Of a stretch of DNA of 5,466 nucleotides, positions 1 to 5,466 are shown one piece after another; the first letter of the stretch is position 1, and every line of letters begins with the position of its first letter. This stretch comes from Planctomycetaceae bacterium (GTDB lineage: Bacteria; Planctomycetota; Planctomycetia; Pirellulales; Thermoguttaceae), in NCBI GenBank assembly GCA_031257725.1, contig JAIROD010000847.1:1-5466 (forward strand), read 5' to 3'. The position numbers and the translations under genes are program-made. Under the pieces are notes generated by a model. That model ran no database searches and was not told the DNA's origin. It worked only from the letters and a program-made list of their open reading frames with translations.

Positions 1-5
1 GGGGT

Positions 6-120
6 GGTCATTCGGAGGAAACGACTGAATAGTTAAAAAAAAAATATTTCACTGATATATTACGATTTTTGATGTTTCCCTCTCGTTAGGCTTGCGCCTT
101 TTCAGGGCGAAAGAATGACC
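6..120. repeat. Possible REP-like element bounded by GGTCATTC / GAATGACC
   Basis: GGTCATTC at 6-13 is the exact reverse complement of GAATGACC at 113-120. Just inside the right arm, CGCC (95-98) and GGCG (106-109) can form a small stem around TTTTCAG, followed by AAAGAATGACC. This resembles the short palindromic intergenic repeats that many bacterial genomes carry. No second copy lies in the window, so family membership is a guess. An 8-bp inverted pair can also arise by chance. Confidence 0.3.
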
Positions 121-151
121 GTCTCCCACAAACGGAAAATGTTCCCGAACA

Positions 152-284
152 GTTCATCTCTGGGTCTGAGTGGTTCGTGGTTCATCTCTGGAGCTGAGCG
201 GTTCATCCCTGGGGCTGAGTGATTCATCCCCGGGGCTGAGTGATTCATCCCCGGGGCTGAGCGGTTCATCCCCGGGAATGAATG
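152..284. repeat. 21-bp tandem repeat (minisatellite), about six units
   Basis: Units begin at 152, 180, 201, 222, 243 and 264, each near GTTCATCCCCGGGGCTGAG plus two bases. The units at 222-242 and 243-263 differ at one position only. Units become more diverged towards both ends, and a degenerate seventh (285-305) may follow. A 7-bp partial unit (GTTCGTG, 173-179) breaks the period between the first two units. Each central unit contains CCCCGGGG or CCCTGGGG, a small self-complementary core. The 21-bp length keeps a reading frame open on the minus strand and gives a repeating seven-residue peptide, but the 7-bp insertion shifts that frame, which argues against selection for coding. Confidence 0.85.
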
Positions 285-294
285 ACTCATTCCC
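274..294. repeat. 8-bp-stem hairpin at the right edge of the minisatellite
   Basis: GGGAATGA (274-281) and TCATTCCC (287-294) are exact reverse complements around the 5-nt loop ATGAC. The hairpin straddles the last recognisable 21-bp unit and its degenerate successor. It has no T-run after it, so it is not a clear terminator. It may be a by-product of the repeat or a fold-back that helped it expand. Confidence 0.5.
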
Positions 295-459
295 AAAATT
301 GGGCGGCGATTGTCTTGATATGGTTTTATTATGGTCATGACGGTAAAGTTGAAAAGTTTGTGATGATTCAGCGGAATTTTCATAAATTTGTTTACAGATA
401 GAAATCCGAATGTAGTTGACGGTTTTAACTATTCAATCGCGGTCAATGTTCCTTTTTCT

Positions 460-637
460 GTCCCGTTAGGGACCACCTATTGGTAGAACATGATGTCGAT
501 TAAAAACGCTCGTCCCGTTAGGGACGAAATATTGGTAGAAAAACACCAAGCATAAATTTCACCAATATTGCGTCCCTACGGGACGCGGATAACTTTGTTA
601 TACCGTTTTCTACCAAGATGTCGTCCCTAACGGGACG
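460..637. repeat. Mirror-image array of four palindrome-plus-tail (REP-like) repeats
   Basis: Four copies of one roughly 30-bp repeat are present. Copy A (460-490) and copy B (511-542) read forward. Copy C (557-585) and copy D (606-637) read on the minus strand. The core is CGTCCCGTTAGGGACG in B and, inverted, in D (622-637), exact to the base. A has GTCCCGTTAGGGAC (460-473) and C has the shortened CGTCCCTACGGGACG (571-585). Each core is a 5- to 6-bp stem with a 3-4-nt loop, followed by a conserved tail near ATATTGGTAGAAAA. Core centres are about 52, 60 and 51 bp apart, so the array is nearly symmetric about base 548. This is the layout of REP/BIME-type intergenic repeats. It is not CRISPR, because orientation flips and the copies diverge. 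Confidence 0.85.
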
Positions 638-730
638 GGAATATTCGGAAAGACAACCAAACCACTGAATAGATACGTAATTTTTAGTGTGTTTCGTGTT
701 TAAAATAGACAGCGACTTTTGGTACCTGTC

Positions 731-759
731 TTGCATAATCAGATGTCATATTGTACAAT
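731..759 (+). promoter_or_regulatory. Candidate sigma70-type promoter for the ATPase/HNH operon
   Basis: TTGCAT (731-736) and TACAAT (754-759) are separated by exactly 17 bp. The second box matches TATAAT at five of six positions and the first matches TTGACA at three. Transcription would begin near 766, giving a leader of about 80 nt before the ATG at 848. The position directly before the first gene and after the repeats is sensible. The region is AT-rich, so such matches occur by chance, and the host's promoter consensus is unknown. Confidence 0.3.
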
Positions 760-847
760 TTACTAATGTTTTTTGCTGATAAGTGAAACTAAATTATCCT
801 TTGTATTCCCTTTCGATAAACTTTACAGTCTGAGTAAAAATATTGTT

Positions 848-1972
848 ATGAGTCCGTTTATAGAGAACACGAAACCGCCCAATATATTTATTACAAAAAT
901 TAATATTGGCAAAGTGAGGAATCTCCGCAATATTGAGATTCCTCTTATTGACAACGAGAATGTGCGCAAACACCTGATTATTACCGGCAAAAACGGCAGC
1001 GGGAAAACGAGTCTGTTAGAAGCCGCAAGCGAATTTTTTAGCGGGAAAACAAACTCTAAATTTGAATTAATGTTACAAACCAACATTCCGCTTCCTTCGT
1101 TGCGTTCCAAAGAATTTATCCGCTTGTTTGTTCCTGCTCAACGTGAAATCAGATTTAAGACGACAAAAAACATCGAAAAAATTCTTTCGGTCGGCACAGG
1201 AATTAAACCGATAAGCAACTCCCAATTTATCAAATATTTGGTCTATTGGAATTATCAAAAAATGGTCGGCGAAAATGGAAACCGAGAACGGTATGAAAAA
1301 ATCGTTCATATCAAAGAATGGTTTGACAATTTTCTGAATGTGTTGCGGGAAGTCTATGATTGTCCTACGTTGACGTTAGAACACGACAGCGAAAATCTCA
1401 ATTTTATCATTCATATTCCGAATTATCCGCCGTTTAGTTTGAATGAAATGGCTGACGGTTATTCCGCATTTTTAAAAATCGTTATGGAATTGATGATGCG
1501 TATGGGTAATCCGGCTGAACCGCATTACAATAATTCAGGTATTGTACTGATTGACGAAATTGAAACACATTTGCATGTTGAGTTACAAAAACGGGTGATG
1601 CCGTTTTTAGTCAAAATGTTTCCGAACATTCAATTTATTGTTTCGACTCATTCGCCGTTTGTGATTACTTCGCTTGACAATGCTGTTGTCTTCGATTTGG
1701 AAAAACAGCAACGAATGGAGAATTTGTCGGAGTATTCTTACGAGGGAATTATCGAATATTACTATAACTCCGATAAGTATTCGCTAAAAGCAAAGGAACT
1801 GTTCGAAAAATATCAACAGTTAGCGAATCGACGCAACCGCAGTAAACAAGACAACGAAAAATTAGCGGAGATCATTTTGCAATTTAGGCGAATACCCTAT
1901 CGAGTTGCTCCTGAATTAGTCCGCTCGTTTGCCGATATGGAAATGAAACGGAAAGGAGAAAAAAATGATTAA
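848..1972 (+). CDS. ptuA: RecF/SMC-like AAA (ABC-type) ATPase, Septu PtuA-like
   Basis: This is the probable sensor ATPase of a two-gene anti-phage system, 374 residues and cytoplasmic, with no signal peptide or membrane segment. Using the ATG at 848, an N-terminal strand pair leads into Walker A G-x4-GKT at 47-54, a PAQR motif at 96-99, a degenerate ABC signature MADGY at about 201-205, Walker B IVLIDE at 232-237 with the D-loop-like ETHLH at 239-243, and an H-switch STHSP at 266-270. The remaining hundred residues are charged and helical. This order is that of RecF/OLD/PtuA-type ATPases. The region between Walker A and the signature is only about 145 residues, so it is a compact member. The reading frame can be extended upstream to a TTG at 773, but those 25 residues precede the first conserved strand and neither start has a clear Shine-Dalgarno site. 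The stop overlaps the HNH gene by 8 bp, which is strong evidence for joint action. In Septu the ATPase binds and controls the HNH partner. The ATPase fold is certain. The Septu label rests on the partner and gene order. Confidence 0.85.
   Translation: MSPFIENTKPPNIFITKINIGKVRNLRNIEIPLIDNENVRKHLIITGKNGSGKTSLLEAASEFFSGKTNSKFELMLQTNIPLPSLRSKEFIRLFVPAQREIRFKTTKNIEKILSVGTGIKPISNSQFIKYLVYWNYQKMVGENGNRERYEKIVHIKEWFDNFLNVLREVYDCPTLTLEHDSENLNFIIHIPNYPPFSLNEMADGYSAFLKIVMELMMRMGNPAEPHYNNSGIVLIDEIETHLHVELQKRVMPFLVKMFPNIQFIVSTHSPFVITSLDNAVVFDLEKQQRMENLSEYSYEGIIEYYYNSDKYSLKAKELFEKYQQLANRRNRSKQDNEKLAEIILQFRRIPYRVAPELVRSFADMEMKRKGEKND
1953..1958 (+). promoter_or_regulatory. Shine-Dalgarno site of the HNH gene
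   Basis: AAGGAG lies six bases before the ATG at 1965, inside the last codons of the ATPase gene. It fixes the HNH start. With the 8-bp gene overlap it points to coupled translation and a controlled ratio of the two proteins. Confidence 0.8.
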
Positions 1973-2642
1973 GCTAAGCAAAAGTCCTTTACCGCAAGGA
2001 GTTGTTATAAAAAACGAAAAAGACTATCGCACAGATCCGGTTTTATCGCTTATTGATAAAGATTGTTTGGGTAAATGTTATCTTTGTGAATTGAAACCGT
2101 TGACGAGTATCAATGTAGAACATCGTATCCCGCACAACGGTAATATTGCACTGAAATATGATTGGAATAATCTCTTTTTGAGTTGCGTCCATTGTAACAA
2201 TCAAAAGACAGCACTGGAGAAAAATGCAAAAAACGCTAGTCGTCAATTTCAGATATTTGATTGTATTAACGATGATCCTGAATCTTATATTGCCCTTTCT
2301 CTTTCAGCCGTCAATTTTAAGACCTGTGTGCTTGTTATCAAGACGCAAAACGGTATGAATGTCGATTCAACGGTTGCTTTACTCGAAGAAATTTATAACG
2401 GTTCGACTGACTTGAAGAAGTTAGAAAGCAAGAAACTGTGTCAACTAATAACAGAAAAAATGGACGATTTTGATAATCTTGTTCAATCATTTATTTCAGA
2501 AACAGATATTGAGTTAAAACAAATATTTCACGGCAAAATCAAGGCGGCAATATCCCGTTCAACAGCGTTTGCTGCTTTCAAGCGGAAAATCATACGAGAC
2601 AATCCCGACTTATCGGCAAAATTTGCGCAAGAATTGCTCTGA
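1965..2642 (+). CDS. ptuB: HNH endonuclease, Septu PtuB-like
   Basis: The product is a 225-residue cytoplasmic nuclease and the likely effector of the pair. The HNH core sits near the N-terminus: a first zinc pair C38-x2-C41, the catalytic motif V51-E52-H53-R-I-P56, then D66-W-N-N69 and a second zinc pair C74-x2-C77 followed by N78-N79-x-K81. This pattern (CxxC, EH, WNN, CxxCN) is typical of zinc-finger HNH proteins of the PtuB/TIGR02646 kind that travel with AAA ATPases. All core residues expected for activity are present, so the enzyme should be active. Residues 90-225 are helical with no motif I know. In PtuB proteins the part outside the core docks on the ATPase, so I infer the same here. 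The start is set by the AAGGAG at 1953-1958. The length fits known PtuB proteins of a little over 200 residues. In Septu the complex degrades nucleic acid on infection. The exact substrate and trigger cannot be read from this sequence. Confidence 0.87.
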   Translation: MIKLSKSPLPQGVVIKNEKDYRTDPVLSLIDKDCLGKCYLCELKPLTSINVEHRIPHNGNIALKYDWNNLFLSCVHCNNQKTALEKNAKNASRQFQIFDCINDDPESYIALSLSAVNFKTCVLVIKTQNGMNVDSTVALLEEIYNGSTDLKKLESKKLCQLITEKMDDFDNLVQSFISETDIELKQIFHGKIKAAISRSTAFAAFKRKIIRDNPDLSAKFAQELL

Positions 2643-2649
2643 ATTGTGT

Positions 2650-2673
2650 GTCCCTACCGTCCCTTATGTCCCT
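2650..2673. repeat. 9-bp tandem repeat, three GTCCCT units
   Basis: GTCCCT occurs at 2650-2655, 2659-2664 and 2668-2673, exactly nine bases apart, with variable triplets between. It begins eight bases after the HNH stop codon. The GTCCC word recalls the palindromic array at 460-637, but the copies here are direct and have no palindromic partner. It looks like an intergenic microsatellite. Its presence argues that coding sequence of the next gene begins after it, at 2716. Confidence 0.65.
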
Positions 2674-2685
2674 TTTAAAAATAGC

Positions 2686-2701
2686 GCAGGGTACCCCCTG
2701 C
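2686..2701. repeat. 6-bp GC-rich hairpin before the membrane-protein gene
   Basis: GCAGGG (2686-2691) pairs perfectly with CCCTGC (2696-2701) around the loop TACC. The stem ends 14 bases before the ATG at 2716 and takes the place where a ribosome binding site would be expected. No T-run follows, so it is not a standard intrinsic terminator. It may damp read-through or translation from the defence genes, protect an RNA end, or simply be a short palindromic repeat. Confidence 0.5.
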
Positions 2702-2715
2702 CGTTAAACACGATC

Positions 2716-5316
2716 ATGAAACGAACAAATCGTCCTCCGTTTATATTCCGTTTAATGCTTTTATCGGTTTTTCTTCCGATATTTATTTTAGCCGGAACTT
2801 TTTTTGTCAATATGATAATGGATGAACCCGATCTGTTTTGGCAAAACGTAACATTACTAAATGGCATTCCGAGTGTGTGGTTTATTTTATTTTTGATAAC
2901 ATTTACGTTGTCGATTGGAATTTGGATTTTTTGGAGCGGTCGATGTCTGTTGCCGTTTTTTGTTACTGGAACAGTCTATTGGGGGTTCTGGCTGCTGCTG
3001 TGCTTAGGCATGGGTTTAGACTTAAGTTTTGGTTTGAAAGCCTATACGCCTCCGGAAAAACGGATGATTTATTGGAACAACAGTACGAATATTCCTGCCG
3101 GAACCGACGTGTATTGCAACGGAATTTATCTTGGTCAAATTCCGTTGAAAATACGAGTGAACGAATTAGTGGACAAAGTCCCGGAATGGACAAGTCCGCC
3201 GGAACAATATTTTTATGCAGAAAATATTGTACAAATTTATACATGGTTTCATTGGGATGATTTCCGTAAAGAGCGTTTTCTGGAAACGAAAGAATTATTG
3301 GGTCTTGAAACAAAATCTGAAACATTATCACATACTGTTAGAAAAAAACTATCCGCAAAGTATGATAGCGGTTGCCGTTACTGGTGGCGTCTTGAAAATA
3401 ATAAAAGTCAAATTCTCGTTCAAAAAAACTTCTCCTCTTCTTATTATCTCCATAATTCGTTTGAAAAAGTACACGAATATTATATCAATCTCAATATCAA
3501 TACGAATAATGTCTTTTCTCCGTCTGCCGTAATTCATGCTTGGTTGTTGGCTCATGTTCTTGCGGAACTCACAGAGTCGGAAAAAAACGATTGGGATAAG
3601 CATGTTTTAAAACATTGGTCATTGCTTAGTACACTGTTACCCGATGATTTATTGATAGAATCCCAAAAATATGATTCAAAAAATCCGAATGATCCGTGTG
3701 TTAAAAAATTTGAAACGGCATTAGATTCGGTTGCGCGGTTGAAATATGGGCTTTCCAATCCGCCGACAGAAGAGGAATGCCGTCAACTTCTGGCAAACTG
3801 GGTTAATCAATCAATTGATAACCAACAACCTTTTGCAACCAGCCATATTTATAGCCCTCTTGCCAATATTGGTTTCAATGATCGATCTTGTATCACTAAT
3901 GGTGAAACGCCACTGATTGACGCTGCAATTAAGTTAATGGGTGAAACGGTTCGAAAACCGCTTGCCGAACAATGGAGAACAAATTATTATCGATCCGACA
4001 ATGGTTGGGCACCGCTGATGTATATTTCAGAAAAAGATTGCGGCAAGGAATATTTTGGCGATATGGTACGTTATTTAGCAACAACTTACAACGGACCGGT
4101 GGAACTTCTGAAAAATCAAAATGAACAAGTTATTCCGTTATTCAGAACACTTCTGTATCGTAAAAATATTCTTGATCTTGTGAAACAGGATACCAACCGT
4201 TATCAACAATCCATTTTTGGTTCCATTATTTTCTATGGTTCTATAGATAATTCATTGTTGGATACAACCTTTCATGAATACCTTATTCAAGTCCTTTCCG
4301 ACCCCAAACTTCAGAGAACAAACACAGACGCTGAAAAACTAAACACCACTATTTACCGAATGCTTTCTGAACGAATTTTACGAATGAATAAAGAAGAAAC
4401 AGACAAAGAGGAATTAAAAGTCCGGATTACTTCGCTCCCGTTAAAACAAACGGTTAAAGATTCTTTATTGCATATAATTCATTGGGAAAATAACAAAAAA
4501 GAAAACAATATCGAAACAAATTCATCGTTGACTAATATTCTTCAGCGGGCAGTCGGAAACGAAGCGATTATTAGAACGAGAAAAACTATTGAAGACGTTA
4601 ATCATTGGTTTGCGGAAAATCCAAACGGAACACTTCAACAATTTTTCCAGACATTTGAAAACGATTTTGAGTTAGAGTTATTGAAAGAAAATAATGTACA
4701 AAAAAAATCCGAACATAACGTTCTCAACCTTAGACCAATGTTTTCGGGGCAAGAGGATTTTATTGGAACGAAATTTTATCTTCCGCAGTATTTAGTAATC
4801 GCCTTGCTGGAAATGAATACGCCGGAAATACAAAAAACAATTAAACAACTTTGTAATAACGAAGTTGACCGAGAAATTGTTTTAACGGCGATTAGTTTGA
4901 AGTTTTTGTCCGAAAATATTAGATTAGGAGATATTAGAATGTCTCCTTTCGAATATATGCGTTTCTATACTATCGAATATTTGTATTTTGGTATTATTGA
5001 TTATCCCGATTATATTCTTGATATTTTTGAGACATTAACCGAAGTGGAAAGGACGGAATTTATTTCAAAATTATTATTGTGTCCATCGCCGCGAGCCGGA
5101 CAAATTTTAGAAAAATGGTTGCAAACGGAAGACAAAATATTGAATCAAAAAATTGACCATGTTTTAAAAATCCGGCAAAAACGAAAAATGATTCGAGAAG
5201 AAACAAAGAAATTGTTTTACGAATTGGTTGAAGAAAAAATCATTCCCGATGATTTATTGGTTCCACAAACGCCTTGGGTTTGGCAAGACGGAAAATATGT
5301 ACACTTGAATCCCTAG
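2716..5316 (+). CDS. Large membrane-anchored protein of unknown function, PEGA-like segment
   Basis: I do not recognise this 866-residue protein. The basic N-terminus MKRTNR is followed by three hydrophobic helices at about 11-34, 52-73 and 78-100. With the N-terminus inside, the remaining 765 residues would lie outside the membrane. Residues 127-145 (PAGTDVYCNGIYLGQIPL) resemble a PEGA motif, a small beta domain usually found on cell-surface proteins. The rest is mostly predicted helix, rich in Asn, Glu and Lys, with no nuclease, protease or NTPase motif that I can see. A strongly charged helix (about 807-840) precedes a Trp-rich tail, TPWVWQDGKYVHL. The ATG at 2716 is chosen because it opens directly into a membrane anchor. 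The frame can be extended to a TTG at 2569, but that part overlaps the HNH gene and runs through a microsatellite. No Shine-Dalgarno site is seen. It lies 73 nt after the HNH gene, so co-transcription is possible. It could be an accessory of the defence pair or an unrelated lineage-specific surface protein; I favour the latter slightly. Confidence 0.8.
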   Translation: MKRTNRPPFIFRLMLLSVFLPIFILAGTFFVNMIMDEPDLFWQNVTLLNGIPSVWFILFLITFTLSIGIWIFWSGRCLLPFFVTGTVYWGFWLLLCLGMGLDLSFGLKAYTPPEKRMIYWNNSTNIPAGTDVYCNGIYLGQIPLKIRVNELVDKVPEWTSPPEQYFYAENIVQIYTWFHWDDFRKERFLETKELLGLETKSETLSHTVRKKLSAKYDSGCRYWWRLENNKSQILVQKNFSSSYYLHNSFEKVHEYYINLNINTNNVFSPSAVIHAWLLAHVLAELTESEKNDWDKHVLKHWSLLSTLLPDDLLIESQKYDSKNPNDPCVKKFETALDSVARLKYGLSNPPTEEECRQLLANWVNQSIDNQQPFATSHIYSPLANIGFNDRSCITNGETPLIDAAIKLMGETVRKPLAEQWRTNYYRSDNGWAPLMYISEKDCGKEYFGDMVRYLATTYNGPVELLKNQNEQVIPLFRTLLYRKNILDLVKQDTNRYQQSIFGSIIFYGSIDNSLLDTTFHEYLIQVLSDPKLQRTNTDAEKLNTTIYRMLSERILRMNKEETDKEELKVRITSLPLKQTVKDSLLHIIHWENNKKENNIETNSSLTNILQRAVGNEAIIRTRKTIEDVNHWFAENPNGTLQQFFQTFENDFELELLKENNVQKKSEHNVLNLRPMFSGQEDFIGTKFYLPQYLVIALLEMNTPEIQKTIKQLCNNEVDREIVLTAISLKFLSENIRLGDIRMSPFEYMRFYTIEYLYFGIIDYPDYILDIFETLTEVERTEFISKLLLCPSPRAGQILEKWLQTEDKILNQKIDHVLKIRQKRKMIREETKKLFYELVEEKIIPDDLLVPQTPWVWQDGKYVHLNP

Positions 5317-5466
5317 TGTTTCGATTGTTGCTAATGGGGAGTGTTTGGTAACTGTCTATTTTATCATCAATCCGTTTTCTCATCATTCCTGTACCAATTG
5401 CATTTGGTTTGAATGATTCTATGGTCTAATCCCGCAGGGATGACACTTTATTAACCGTATGCTTTA
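5317..5466. other. Intergenic tail with a weak hairpin and a small palindrome
   Basis: No gene is visible. ACCAA (5393-5397) and TTGGT (5404-5408) form a 5-bp stem followed by TT, too weak to call a terminator with confidence. CTGTCTATTTTA (5352-5363) is the exact reverse complement of 701-712 upstream of the ATPase gene. Confidence 0.5.
5429..5441. repeat. Small REP-like palindrome ATCCC-GCA-GGGAT
   Basis: ATCCC and GGGAT form a perfect 5-bp stem around GCA. The TCCCG...GGGA theme is like the cores at 460-637, but the following bases do not match the ATTGGTAGAAA tail, so it would be a different repeat family. The element probably continues beyond the window. Confidence 0.4.

Larger units (their letters stand above)
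26..435. repeat. 13-bp inverted pair enclosing the minisatellite
   Basis: TGAATAGTTAAAA at 26-38 is the exact reverse complement of TTTTAACTATTCA at 423-435. The pair encloses about 380 bp that contain the 21-bp tandem repeat and no gene. A related 9-mer, ACTGAATAG, recurs at 24-32 and again near 664-672. The pair could be the ends of a small non-autonomous element, but the arms are AT-rich. I found no target-site duplication outside them, so chance is a fair alternative. Confidence 0.25.
1..772. other. Gene-free repeat-rich region upstream of the defence pair
   Basis: No open reading frame here looks like a real gene: those that exist run through repeats and have no ribosome binding site or recognisable protein content. 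The stretch holds a possible REP-like half element (6-120), a 21-bp tandem repeat (152-284), a 13-bp inverted pair (26-38 and 423-435), a four-copy mirror-image palindromic repeat array (460-637) and a candidate promoter (731-759). It looks like a repeat-accumulating intergenic site next to accessory genes. I see no tRNA, rRNA or recognisable riboswitch in it. Confidence 0.75.

Noticed and set aside
102..383. Minus-strand 93-residue reading frame with a heptapeptide repeat
   Set aside because: It exists because the 21-bp repeat is a multiple of three. The repeat phase is broken by a 7-bp partial unit, there is no ribosome binding site, and the flanking residues resemble no protein.
460..637. 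CRISPR array
   Set aside because: There are only four copies, two in each orientation, with diverged units, unequal spacers and no cas genes.
518..736. Minus-strand 72-residue reading frame
   Set aside because: It runs through two or three copies of the palindromic repeat and has no protein-like features.
440..770. Retron non-coding RNA paired with the Septu-like genes
   Set aside because: Retron-Septu needs a reverse transcriptase, and none is present. The inverted repeats upstream are better explained as REP-like elements.
773..847. Upstream TTG start of the ATPase adding 25 residues
   Set aside because: No Shine-Dalgarno site, rare start codon, and the added residues precede the first conserved strand. 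The ATG at 848 is simpler, although the true start is not proven.
823..1309. Minus-strand reading frames inside the ATPase gene
   Set aside because: They lie opposite conserved ATPase motifs and have no protein-like content of their own. Similar shadows inside the other two genes were rejected for the same reason.
2569..2715. Upstream TTG start of the membrane protein adding 49 residues
   Set aside because: It would overlap the HNH gene by 74 bp and translate the 9-bp microsatellite and the hairpin. The ATG at 2716 opens directly into a typical membrane anchor.

Overview
The window is visibly AT-rich. It holds a repeat-filled, gene-free stretch of about 0.8 kb followed by three plus-strand genes. 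The organism cannot be named from this sequence. The short palindromic repeats built on GTCCC/GGGAC, and the weak Shine-Dalgarno sites in front of two of the three genes, would fit an uncultured environmental or gut bacterium. A Planctomycetota/PVC-type or Bacteroidota-type genome is my guess, held loosely.

Layout. Bases 1-772 carry no convincing gene. They hold (a) a REP-like half element near 6-120, (b) a 21-bp minisatellite at 152-284, and (c) four copies of a palindrome-plus-tail repeat at 460-637, arranged as a mirror image (two forward, two reverse). A possible sigma70-type promoter (TTGCAT-17-TACAAT, 731-759) lies just before the first gene. Bases 848-1972 encode a compact RecF/SMC-like ABC-type ATPase. 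An 8-bp overlap and a good Shine-Dalgarno site lead into 1965-2642, an HNH nuclease with a CxxC...EH...N...CxxC zinc-finger core. After a 73-nt gap holding a 9-bp GTCCCT triplicate and a strong hairpin, 2716-5316 encodes an 866-residue protein with three N-terminal membrane helices, a short PEGA-like segment and a long, mostly helical C-terminal region that I do not recognise. The window ends in an intergenic stretch with another small palindrome.

How the genes work together. The ATPase/HNH pair has the composition, order and translational coupling of a Septu-type anti-phage system (PtuA sensor ATPase plus PtuB nuclease). In such systems the ATPase holds and controls the HNH nuclease, which cuts nucleic acid during infection. 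There is no reverse transcriptase in the window, so it looks like stand-alone Septu rather than a retron-Septu. The third gene lies on the same strand close downstream, but a repeat-bearing gap separates it. Whether it is a membrane accessory of the defence pair or an unrelated lineage-specific protein cannot be settled from this window.
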